A DNA stretch of 6,158 nucleotides, from NCBI GenBank assembly GCA_019247135.1, contig JAFAPL010000398.1, positions 1 through 6,158 on the forward strand, written 5' to 3'. The stretch is from Chloroflexota bacterium (GTDB lineage: Bacteria; Chloroflexota; UBA6077; CF-72). Both the position numbers and the translations under genes were made by a program. Under the pieces are notes generated by a model. The model had not been told where the DNA came from. It did no database searches and worked only from the letters and a program-made list of their open reading frames with translations. This document shows, piece after piece, positions 1 to 5,738 of the stretch (position 1 is its first letter; each line of letters starts with the position of its first letter).

Positions 1-264
1 ATTTGTTGCTCGCGGTGCCGCGGCGTCAGGGGCACGTGCGCGAGCACGTCGCGAATGCACACTTCAGATCTCTAAACGTCTGGTCGAGGCTGTTTTGGTG
101 GCCCATGCTGGGAAGTTGCCACACCGCAACATGACCGAGCAGGCCCGAGAACGCCCGCGTTGTCTGTCTGGCGGGCGCTCCGCCGCGTAACTTCAGGACG
201 TAGGTGTACGGACTGCTGCCAAGGTTGTTGATGGCGGATCGCCCTGGCGGGTTTCAAAACGACA
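1..264. other. Left-edge region without a supported gene
   Basis: I see no recognisable gene here. One plus-strand frame is open from base 2 to a TAA at 188-190 (62 codons) and could be the tail of a gene entering from the left. Its codon third positions are not GC-biased like those of the genes further right, and no family motif is visible. A minus-strand frame at about 1-72 reads like protein over roughly 19 codons but leaves the window. A minus-strand frame starting from a TTG at 257 has no ribosome binding site and resembles nothing I know. A small GTGC-GCGA-GCAC hairpin lies near 37-48, with no obvious role. Confidence 0.4.
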
Positions 265-292
265 CCGCGGGCCTGGACTGTCAGGCCCGCGG
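265..292 (-). terminator. Intrinsic terminator of the 42-aa peptide gene
   Basis: A perfect 11-bp GC-rich stem pairs CCGCGGGCCTG (265-275) with CAGGCCCGCGG (282-292) around a 6-nt loop. On the minus strand it begins 19 nt after the TAA stop of the small gene and is followed by TGTCGTTTTG, a short, imperfect T tract. Its position right after the small ORF supports both calls. The stem is symmetric, but the plus-strand side has no T tract, so the minus strand is the likely direction. Confidence 0.72.
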
Positions 293-311
293 CGGGTGTT
301 GGCGGAGCGGC

Positions 312-440
312 TTACTGGTTGATGTACTGGCCGATGCCGCCGAACTGGCCGATAACCGTGCTGGTGGCGTGGCTTGCGACGAAGAGGCCGTAGCCTGCCA
401 GCGTGCCGGCGAGAACGAGGAACGAACGGACCTTGTGCAT
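312..440 (-). CDS. Small exported or membrane peptide, 42 aa
   Basis: I do not recognise a family. The start is ATG (440-438) and the stop is TAA (314-312). A strong AGGAG Shine-Dalgarno (449-453) lies 8 nt before the ATG, and an intrinsic terminator follows closely, so this is a complete one-gene unit. The protein begins MHKVRS, a positively charged N-terminus. A hydrophobic stretch follows (FLVLAGTLAGYGLFVA, residues 7-22), then a short polar tail rich in Gly and Gln (about residues 25-42). This is the shape of a signal peptide that could be cut after SHA (residues 23-25) to release a 17-residue peptide. It could equally be a single-pass membrane miniprotein. Its first codons and whole upstream region resemble those of the YVTN gene (M-x-x-V-R-S-x-L in both), so the two probably share expression control. 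Existence of the gene is well supported; function is unknown. Confidence 0.72.
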   Translation of the reverse strand: MHKVRSFLVLAGTLAGYGLFVASHATSTVIGQFGGIGQYINQ

Positions 441-535
441 GAGTATGACTCCTGTGTGCGTTTGGGATGGTCCCACTTTGGGGTAGATTCAGCGGTCCGG
501 CATCGTGAATGCACCGTATCTGCAGGCCGTATCTG
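441..535 (-). promoter_or_regulatory. Shared regulatory block, copy 1, driving the 42-aa gene
   Basis: Read on the minus strand, this block contains tandem CAGATACGG sites (535-527 and 522-514), CATTCACGATG (511-501), TGGGACCATC (475-466) and the AGGAG ribosome binding site (453-449) before the ATG at 440. It aligns without gaps over 67 positions (532 down to 466) with 1105-1171 on the plus strand. By eye, 47 of 67 bases match, and 29 of the first 35. No consensus sigma-70 -35/-10 pair is clear. The conserved tandem site would suit an activator bound upstream of the promoter, which is inference. Confidence 0.62.
514..535 (-). repeat. Tandem 9-bp operator-like repeat, CAGATACGG twice
   Basis: Two exact copies of CAGATACGG (minus-strand reading) sit at 535-527 and 522-514, a centre-to-centre step of 13 bp. 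The last site ends 73 nt before the ATG of the 42-aa gene. The same core with the same 13-bp step recurs upstream of the YVTN gene, which makes chance unlikely. The binding protein is unknown. Confidence 0.6.
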
Positions 536-634
536 GTAGCGCTCGTCGCGTCTACGGTGCGGGCATCCGTTGGACAGGAACACCGGGCCCACCGGCCCGT
601 GCGGCGGTTGGCCGGCATTCTGGGCAGCAGCCGC

Positions 635-1024
635 TCAGGCGTGCTGTGGGTCGGACGAGCTCAGGCCGTGGGCCGTGGCCCAGCTGGCGATCTCGGTCCG
701 CGAGCGCAGGCCGAGCTTGCTGCGGATGTTGTCGGCATGGGTGTCAGCGGTGCGCGGGGTGATCACCAGCCGCTCGGCGATCTCAGCGCTGGTCAGCCCT
801 TGCGCGATCAGCGCGGCGACTTTTCGACGCCTGGGGCGCTCGCCGCCAGCTCCGCGGCGGCCGCGGCCAGTCGCTCGACTGTGAGGCCCTCCGCCCTGCC
901 CAAGTAGACACGCCGACGTAGGTGAAGGCCGTCGCCGCCTCCAGCCACGTGTGCCAGGCCGAGCTGCCCACCTCGAGCGCTGGGCGCGCCCCTCGGTATA
1001 CGTCAGGGTGGTGTGGTGGATCAC
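635..1024 (-). pseudogene. Decayed LuxR-type regulator (N-terminal domain joined to HTH)
   Basis: The last 66 codons (835-638, stop TGA 637-635) encode a good LuxR/GerE DNA-binding domain: VAALIAQGLTSAEIAERL, then ITPRTADTHADNIRSKLGLR. Upstream, homology is scattered over three frames. A GTG start (1024) gives IHHTTLTYTEG. A second frame (about 980-913) gives ALEVGSSAWHTWLEAATAF. A third (about 909-837) gives VYLGRAEGLTVERLAAAAAEL. From memory, W-x-WL-x-A-x-x-F plus YLG-x-x-x-xLT-x-ERL is the N-terminal domain of large multi-domain LuxR regulators in Chloroflexota. About 30 residues between those motifs, and the whole central ATPase/repeat region, are missing. The three shifts (near 981-990, 905-915 and the G run 833-836) are of the same sense and sum to three. 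The GTG and HTH are therefore in one frame again, and a 129-aa protein with a scrambled middle could still be made. It could be a pseudogene, a residual HTH protein, or partly sequencing error. Confidence 0.7.
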
Positions 1025-1102
1025 CGGCGAGGGTGAGCAGGCCACACCAGGGCACGGTAGCACGGTCAATGGGGACGGTCCAGACGCCTCGCACACAGCC
1101 AT

Positions 1103-1197
1103 GAATACGGCCCCCAGATACGGCCCATTCTCGATGGCGTGCTGCGCGGGCCGCCCGAGACTGGGTCCATCTCACACACCTGCGGGGGGTGTCTCCC
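1103..1197 (+). promoter_or_regulatory. Shared regulatory block, copy 2, driving the YVTN gene
   Basis: This is the counterpart of the block upstream of the 42-aa gene. Tandem GAATACGG and AGATACGG sites have ATACGG cores at 1105-1110 and 1118-1123, again 13 bp apart. They are followed by CATTCTCGATG (1126-1136), TGGGTCCATC (1162-1171) and a G-rich ribosome binding site, GGGGGG (1184-1189), 8 nt before the ATG at 1198. The spacings match the other copy to within one base. The conserved segments are separated by a poorly conserved 22-nt stretch of equal length in both copies, as expected for protein-binding sites held on fixed faces of the DNA. Confidence 0.62.
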
Positions 1198-2928
1198 ATG
1201 CTTCTGGTTCGATCGAGGCTCGGTCTGCGCAGTGGTCTCCTGGCGCTGGCGCTTGGCGCAGCCGCGTTGAGTGCGCCCGTGCACGCCGACGGTGGCGTGC
1301 CGACTGTGCCGGTCGGCACCGGCCCGATCAGTCTGGCCGTCAACCCGACCACGAACCGCGTCTACGTCGCTAATGCGCTGAGCAACAGCGTATCGGTCAT
1401 CGATGGCACCACCAACACCGTCACCGCTACGGTATCGGTGCCCCTGCCACCTGGCTTCGGTGGGGGTGTTGACATTAGCGGTGTGGCGGTCGACCCGAGC
1501 ACCAATCGCGTGTATGTTGCCAATCGTTCGACCAGCAGGGTAACGGTCATCGACGGGACCACCAACAGCATCACCGCCATCGTCGCGGTCAGCGGTTCTC
1601 CACTGCACCTCGCGGTCAGTCCGACCACCAGCCGCGTCTACGTGACCAACGATGGCACCGACAGCGTGACCGTCATCGACGAGACGTCCAACACCATCGT
1701 CGGCAGCGTCGCGGTCGGGGCCCATCCACTCGACGTGGCAGTGAATCCGAGCACGAGCCGCGTCTATGTCACGAACGCCCTCAGCAACAGCGTATCCGTG
1801 ATCGACGCAACGAGCAGCAGCATCGTGGGAACGGTTCCGGTGGGCTTGTCGCCATACGACGTGGCGGTCAACCCGAGCACCAATCGTGTCTATGTCAGCA
1901 ATTACGACAGCAACAGTGTCTCCGTCATCGATGCGGCAACCAACAGCATCAGTGCGACGGTCGCGGTGGGCTCCAGCCCAGCCGGTGTCGCGGTGAACGC
2001 CACAACCAACCGCATCTACGTCGCAAATGCTGGGAGCGGGAGTGTCACGGTTATCGACGGAAGCACCAGCGGCATTGCCAGCACGGCCACGGTTGGCGTC
2101 TCGCCGCACGCGGTGGGAGTGAACCCGACGACCAACCGCGTCTACGTTGCCAACAATAGCGACAACACCGTCTCGGTCCTCGAGGCGGCTCCACCGGATA
2201 CCACACCGCCGACCGCCAGGCCGACACAGAGCCCAGCCGCGAACGCGGCGGGGTGGAACACCGCCGACGTGATCGTCACCTGGAACTGGTCAGACAACCC
2301 GGGGGGCTCCGGGATCGATCCCGCCAACTGCACCTCTAGCAGCACCTCCAGCGGCGAAGGCACCCTGGCGCTGGCCGCAACTTGCAAGGACCTGGCCGGC
2401 AACACTGGCCACGCCTCCTACACCGTCAAAGTCGACAAGACGCGACCCAGCACCACCGCCACGCCCGTGCCCGGCACCCTGCTCAGTGGCTCGCCGCTGA
2501 TCACCGTGACCGGAACAGCGACCGTCAAAGACGCTGCCGGCCAGACTCTTGGCACTCAGTCCTTCACCTGCTTCGATACCCAGGGGCTGAAGCTCACGCT
2601 GACCGCCACGGACAGCAACGGCAGTGGCGTCGCCAACCTGACCTACGCGGCGACTGGTGCTCAGGTGATTGCCGCCACCACGGTCAGCACAAGCACCGCC
2701 CAGCCAAACATCACCACACCGGGTGCGACCACGCTGACCTACTCGGCGACGGATGTGGCCGGCAATCAGGAGCACACCACGAGCCAGAGCACCATTATCG
2801 GCGCTGGCTACGCCTGCAGCGGGCCGAGCCCGTCCTTCAGCATGCCGGCTCATGGCACGCTGCTGATGACCGGCGCCGCCGCGAGCAACGGTCAGAGCTA
2901 CCCCTTCAGCGCGAACATCCCGTTCTAG
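1198..2928 (+). CDS. Secreted YVTN-repeat beta-propeller protein with C-terminal Ig-like region
   Basis: This is a 576-aa exported protein. Residues 1-30 form a signal peptide: MLLVRSRLGLRSG, then a Leu/Ala-rich core ending VHA before DGG. Residues about 34-333 hold seven YVTN-type blades with the pattern P-x-T-N-R-V-Y-V-A-N ... S-V-x-V-I-D, 42 aa apart except for a longer first repeat carrying a PLPPGFGGG insertion. Seven blades predict a closed propeller, known in surface-layer and binding proteins; no catalytic residues are evident. After DTTPP (334) comes a region resembling bacterial Ig-like/HYR modules (WNWSDNPGGSGID, CKDLAGN, VDKTRP, YSATDVAGNQE). It has four Cys that could make two disulfides and ends FSANIPF with no membrane anchor or sorting motif. 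I chose ATG 1198 over the in-frame GTG 1189 because GGGGGG lies 8 nt before it and the other block copy has the same geometry. Its ligand is unknown. Confidence 0.85.
   Translation: MLLVRSRLGLRSGLLALALGAAALSAPVHADGGVPTVPVGTGPISLAVNPTTNRVYVANALSNSVSVIDGTTNTVTATVSVPLPPGFGGGVDISGVAVDPSTNRVYVANRSTSRVTVIDGTTNSITAIVAVSGSPLHLAVSPTTSRVYVTNDGTDSVTVIDETSNTIVGSVAVGAHPLDVAVNPSTSRVYVTNALSNSVSVIDATSSSIVGTVPVGLSPYDVAVNPSTNRVYVSNYDSNSVSVIDAATNSISATVAVGSSPAGVAVNATTNRIYVANAGSGSVTVIDGSTSGIASTATVGVSPHAVGVNPTTNRVYVANNSDNTVSVLEAAPPDTTPPTARPTQSPAANAAGWNTADVIVTWNWSDNPGGSGIDPANCTSSSTSSGEGTLALAATCKDLAGNTGHASYTVKVDKTRPSTTATPVPGTLLSGSPLITVTGTATVKDAAGQTLGTQSFTCFDTQGLKLTLTATDSNGSGVANLTYAATGAQVIAATTVSTSTAQPNITTPGATTLTYSATDVAGNQEHTTSQSTIIGAGYACSGPSPSFSMPAHGTLLMTGAAASNGQSYPFSANIPF
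1345..2197 (+). repeat. In-gene YVTN repeat array, 126-bp period
   Basis: Repeat units begin at 1345, 1495, 1621, 1747, 1873, 1999 and 2125. The first step is 150 bp because of an inserted loop; all later steps are exactly 126 bp. Units share the NRVYVAN-like segment but differ at many third positions, so they are old protein repeats and not a recent DNA duplication. The last unit is cut short at VSVLEA, which fits a propeller closed by the N-terminal strand. Confidence 0.85.
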
Positions 2929-3165
2929 CCACACGTGCGCCATTGGCAGCCCGTGCAGACGACGTTCGCCGCCGGCAAGTAGTGGAGCGCCGGCGGCGAG
3001 CACGCCGCCACGTCTTGTTACCGCATCGCTTGCGGGTCGGCACGGTGGCGACATTGGACGGGCTGGTCGTCTCGCCAGCGGCGCGATGCAGTGCCTTCGC
3101 ATGGCAGCACACCAGGGCACGCGTTGGGGCGAGCGTCTTCTTGGTATTGTGGCCCGCGGAGACGG
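2929..3165. terminator. Intergenic gap with terminator-like hairpin at 2964-3001
   Basis: The gap between the YVTN gene and the hydrolase-LuxR gene holds one strong inverted repeat. CGCCGCCGGC (2967-2976) pairs perfectly with GCCGGCGGCG (2989-2998) around a 12-nt loop, and the stem extends by T-A, a T-G wobble and G-C to 2964/3001. It starts 35 nt after the YVTN stop, so it probably ends or stabilises that transcript. No T tract follows on either strand, so simple intrinsic termination is not assured. I see no copy of the ATACGG block and no clear promoter in the rest of the gap. Confidence 0.4.
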
Positions 3166-4176
3166 ATGGATCAGCGGATTCGTTTCTGCGAGGTCGATGG
3201 GTCGCGGGTGGCGTTCGCGACAGCCGGCCAGGGACCAGCCCTGGTTGTCGACACGGGCTGGGTGGGGCACCTGGAGTTCATGTGGCAGTCGCAGGCGTAT
3301 CGGGACTTCTTTGAATCCCTGGCCCACACACGGACGATCGTCCGCTTCGATAAACCAGGTACCGGACTGTCCGATCGTGAGCGACGCGATTTCTCGATTG
3401 AAGTCGAGGTCCGGGCTCTGGAGGGCGTCATTGCCAGCCTCGGGTTGCGGACCTTCGATGTACTCGGCACGTCACAGGGCGGGCTGATCGCCGCGCTCCT
3501 GGCCCACCGTCACCCTCAACAAGTGTCCCGTTTGATCCTGTACGGCACCTGGGCGTGCGGCCAGGATCTGGCACCGGACGCGGTGAAGAGCTCTGTGCTG
3601 GCACTCATCCGCGCCCACTGGGGCCTGGGGTCACGAACGCTGGCGGACATCTTTCTCGCCGGTGAGGACGCGGCGGCGGCCGTCTGGTTCGCAGAATCAC
3701 AACGTGTCGCTGCATCGGCGGACGTAGCCGCCAGTTTGCTGGAGGAGAGTTATCGGAGCGACATACGCGACATTCTGCCAACGTTGACCGTTCCGACGCT
3801 CGTCCTGCACCGGCAGGAGGACCGCGCGGTGCCGTTTCAGCTCGGTCGGGAAGTCGCGGCGCATATTCCTGGTGCCATATTCACGCCACTCCGTGGCATG
3901 GCCCACCTGCCGTATTTCGGCGAAACTGAACCCCTGCTCGTCGGGATAGGCGGCTTTCTCACCAACGAAGCGATTGTTCCACTCTCGCCGCGCGAGCGAG
4001 AAGTGGTCGCGCTGGTTGCACGGGGATTGACCAATCGCGAAATTGCCGAAGCGATGGTGATCAGTCAGCGAACAGCCGAGAACCATATGCAGCGTGTGCT
4101 CAACCGCCTGGGGCTGCGCTCGAGGGCGGAAGTTGTCGCCTGGGCCATCGAGCACGGGTTCACGTCAGCACGTTGA
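3166..4176 (+). CDS. Alpha/beta hydrolase fused to LuxR-type HTH regulator
   Basis: This is a 336-aa two-domain cytoplasmic protein. Residues 1 to about 265 are an alpha/beta hydrolase, with a FDKPGTGLSD motif (61-70), the nucleophile elbow GTSQGG with Ser103, probable acid Asp219 in HRQEDRAVPF, and probable His247 in GMAHLPYF. The triad therefore looks complete. Residues 273-330 are a LuxR/GerE HTH: LSPREREVVALVARGLTNRE, then a recognition helix in ISQRTAENHMQRVL and LGLRSRAEV. Hydrolase-HTH fusions of this kind are known in Chloroflexota and Actinobacteria, and the hydrolase resembles those joined to adenylate cyclase domains (YGTWA, GTGLSD). The likely role is a one-component regulator whose DNA binding responds to a small ester or hydrophobic ligand that it binds or cleaves; this is inference. 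ATG 3166 was chosen because GGAG (3158-3161) precedes it and the fold starts at once (RIRFCEVDGSRVAF). The in-frame ATG 75 bases upstream adds non-homologous sequence. It is the nearest regulator to the downstream enzyme pair. Confidence 0.88.
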   Translation: MDQRIRFCEVDGSRVAFATAGQGPALVVDTGWVGHLEFMWQSQAYRDFFESLAHTRTIVRFDKPGTGLSDRERRDFSIEVEVRALEGVIASLGLRTFDVLGTSQGGLIAALLAHRHPQQVSRLILYGTWACGQDLAPDAVKSSVLALIRAHWGLGSRTLADIFLAGEDAAAAVWFAESQRVAASADVAASLLEESYRSDIRDILPTLTVPTLVLHRQEDRAVPFQLGREVAAHIPGAIFTPLRGMAHLPYFGETEPLLVGIGGFLTNEAIVPLSPREREVVALVARGLTNREIAEAMVISQRTAENHMQRVLNRLGLRSRAEVVAWAIEHGFTSAR

Positions 4177-4192
4177 GTACAACAGTTGAGTA
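4172..4192 (+). promoter_or_regulatory. GTTGAGTA direct repeat, 13-bp step, upstream of the thioesterase
   Basis: Exact GTTGAGTA copies lie at 4172-4179 and 4185-4192; the first overlaps the TGA stop of the hydrolase-LuxR gene. The step of 13 bp and the 70-nt distance to the thioesterase ATG mirror the geometry of the two ATACGG blocks, although the sequence differs. This may be an operator for the thioesterase-oxidoreductase pair. An 8-bp repeat can arise by chance, so confidence is low. No hairpin terminator is visible between the regulator and the pair, so read-through is possible. Confidence 0.3.
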
Positions 4193-4262
4193 GGTTCGCT
4201 CAAGACCCGGCAAGCCGCTGTGCGTAGGCTGGCGCACAACCGAGTTGAAGAGGTCTGTCTGT

Positions 4263-4754
4263 ATGCGATCCGAATCAGCAACGTCAACTCACGCCATTCA
4301 GGACCAATTGCCAAACCAGCCATGTTGGGGCTGCGGCCCGAACAACCCGCATGGTCTGCGGATCAAGAGCTACTGGTCAGGCGATACGACGGTCTGTACC
4401 TGGCAGCCGGAGCCGCATTACCAGGGATGGCCCGGAGTATTGAACGGCGGCGTTGTGGCAAGCCTGGTGGATTGCCATTGCGTATGCACCGCCATTTCCG
4501 ACGCCGACAGAAACGACGGTCGTGGCGATCGACCTGTCGTTTTTGCCACCGGGTCGCTCACCATCAGCTACCTGCGTCCGGTACCGATCCATTCGCCAGT
4601 TGAGCTGACGGCGCGCATTACTGAACGTACGGCTCGAAAGTCACGGATCGAGTGCAGAGTCAATGCCAGCGGTGAGCTGTGCGCACGCGCAGAAGTCCTG
4701 GCGATTCGCGTTACAGATAAGCTCGACGGTCTTGCGCGGGTGACGCATGACTGA
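4263..4754 (+). CDS. PaaI-family hotdog-fold thioesterase
   Basis: This 163-aa cytoplasmic enzyme probably hydrolyses an acyl-CoA or related thioester. The N-terminal part carries CWGCGPNNPHGLRI (21-34), a hallmark of a PaaI subgroup with a C-x-x-C pair. The central hotdog helix is WPGVLNGGVVASLVDCHCVC (56-75). The final strands include FATGSLTISYLRPVPIHSPV (94-113). In most PaaI proteins the helix begins with HGG; here Asn61 replaces that His, while Asp70 and His72 remain. I recall this NGG/DCHCVC form from close homologues, so it looks like a subgroup trait and not damage. ATG 4263 is preferred because AGAGG (4249-4253) lies 9 nt before it; a TTG at 4245 would overlap that site. The gene overlaps the next one by 8 bp, so the two are probably co-translated. 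The acyl substrate is unknown. Confidence 0.85.
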   Translation: MRSESATSTHAIQDQLPNQPCWGCGPNNPHGLRIKSYWSGDTTVCTWQPEPHYQGWPGVLNGGVVASLVDCHCVCTAISDADRNDGRGDRPVVFATGSLTISYLRPVPIHSPVELTARITERTARKSRIECRVNASGELCARAEVLAIRVTDKLDGLARVTHD

Positions 4755-5730
4755 TCGACGCCGCGGCATCGCGCTGACGCCCATGGAAACCCGTCGAGAC
4801 GTCATCGTGCGGGCAGCGTTGCTGGCCGAGGAACTCGGGTATGAGGTGTTCTCCGTGCCGGAGGGCTGGGGGCTCAATTCGATCCCGGTGCTGACGGAGA
4901 TTGCACTTCGCACTCGTCGGATCGGACTCGTCTCGGGAGTCCTGTCGGTCTGGGGCCGCAGCCCCGCCACACTGGCAATGACTGCCGCAACGCTCCACGA
5001 TATGTCGGGTGGACGCTTCATTCTGGGGTTGGGCGCCAGTACGCGTGCCCTTGCGGAGGGTTTCCACGATATACCCTTCGTCCACGTAGCCGACAAATTG
5101 CGTGGAACCGTTAGCAGGGTCCGTGCACTGCTGGCGGGCGAAGCCCCCGAGCTGGCAAGCGTGCCGACAGCTCGTGCGATCCGACTCGGAGTTGCTCCAA
5201 CGCCTGAGGTGCCTATCTGGCTGGCGGCGCTGAGCGATCGCAGTGTGCAGGTTGTCACCGAGCTCGCGGACGGTTGGCTGCCGCTCTATGTCGACCGTCA
5301 GAGACTGGCCGCCGTGGCCAGTCGATTGACATCCGAGCGATCGCACCAGCTGACAGTGGCCGCGGGACCATTGGCCGTTGCGGACGACGATCCGTTCGCT
5401 GCGCGCCAGGTCGCCGCATCCGTGACGGCCTGGTACCTTGCGGCCATGGGCGATGTGTACAGTCAATCGCTGTCCAATAACGGCTACGCTGCTGAGGTTG
5501 CTGCTGTGCGCGATGCTAACCCACGGCCTCGCCCGCAGGGTGGGGTGATTCCGCCGGAGGCCGAGCGGATTCTGGACGAGTTCACAGCCTGCGGTACACG
5601 CAATCAAGTCCGCGATCGACTCGAGTGCTGGGATCACGGCGTGGACATCACGATGGTCGGCTGCGCGCCGGGCCTACCCTGGCAGATGATCGAAAGCACG
5701 CTCTACGCCGCCGCGCCCCTTGACACATAG
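4747..5730 (+). CDS. LLM-class (luciferase-like) flavin/F420-dependent oxidoreductase
   Basis: This 327-aa protein has the bacterial luciferase-like TIM-barrel fold. Diagnostic pieces are RGIALTP (6-12, first strand), AALLAEELGYEVFSVPE (24-39), TRRIGLVSGVL (56-66), and RSPATLAMTAATLHDMSGGR followed by FILGLGAS (71-98). A later strand region is VPIWLAALSDRSVQVVTELADGWLP (155-179, with the typical ADGW). The C-terminal segment GTRNQVRDRLECWDHGVD (283-300) matches the usual end of the family. Such enzymes oxidise or reduce small organic substrates with reduced FMN or coenzyme F420; the sequence alone does not tell me which. Length is normal for the family. ATG 4747 lies inside the end of the thioesterase gene (8-bp overlap) and has only a weak ribosome binding site, which suggests translational coupling. 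The gene converges on the minus-strand gene, with only 8 bp between the two stops. Confidence 0.9.
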   Translation: MTDRRRGIALTPMETRRDVIVRAALLAEELGYEVFSVPEGWGLNSIPVLTEIALRTRRIGLVSGVLSVWGRSPATLAMTAATLHDMSGGRFILGLGASTRALAEGFHDIPFVHVADKLRGTVSRVRALLAGEAPELASVPTARAIRLGVAPTPEVPIWLAALSDRSVQVVTELADGWLPLYVDRQRLAAVASRLTSERSHQLTVAAGPLAVADDDPFAARQVAASVTAWYLAAMGDVYSQSLSNNGYAAEVAAVRDANPRPRPQGGVIPPEAERILDEFTACGTRNQVRDRLECWDHGVDITMVGCAPGLPWQMIESTLYAAAPLDT

Positions 5731-5738
5731 CGGCATGT

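Noticed and set aside
584..599. CGGGCC-CACC-GGCCCG hairpin downstream of the regulator relic
   Set aside because: It has only six base pairs and no T tract on the minus strand, so a terminator call is not supported in such GC-rich DNA.
193..618. Overlapping minus-strand frames of about 100-140 codons around the small gene
   Set aside because: They are Arg/Pro/Ser/Thr-rich, run through the terminator and the conserved leader, and lack ribosome binding sites. The 42-aa frame in the same DNA has all gene signals.
1025..1102. N-terminal extension of the regulator relic from an ATG at 1102
   Set aside because: The extra 26 residues look non-coding and the family-like sequence begins at the GTG at 1024.
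441..1197. Inverted leader copies considered as terminal inverted repeats of a transposable element
   Set aside because: Similarity tracks promoter, ribosome binding site and start codon spacing and ends in coding sequence; no target-site duplication or transposase is seen. Divergent control of two genes fits better, although a past duplication remains possible.
1066..2109. Long open frame of 347 codons antisense to the YVTN gene
   Set aside because: It is the mirror of the repeated, GC-biased YVTN codons. The translation is a periodic Asp/Arg/Gly/Ala/Val mixture with no fold, and the sense strand has a signal peptide and clear blades.
1345..2197. Regular 126-bp repeats considered as a CRISPR-like or satellite array
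   Set aside because: The repeats are in frame, translate to YVTN blades and diverge at third positions, so they are protein repeats.
3091..3165. Upstream ATG for the hydrolase-LuxR gene
   Set aside because: The extra 25 residues have no homology to the fold, whereas ATG 3166 has a GGAG just upstream and leads straight into the first strand.
2290..3327. Long minus-strand frame and an overlapping plus-strand frame (2382-3314)
   Set aside because: Both are Arg/Ala/Gly/His-rich out-of-frame readings that cross the end of the YVTN gene and the start of the hydrolase gene. No motif or ribosome binding site supports either.
4711..5637. 308-codon minus-strand frame across the LLM gene
   Set aside because: It is a shadow of the LLM reading frame, which has strong family motifs on the plus strand; the antisense translation is motif-free.
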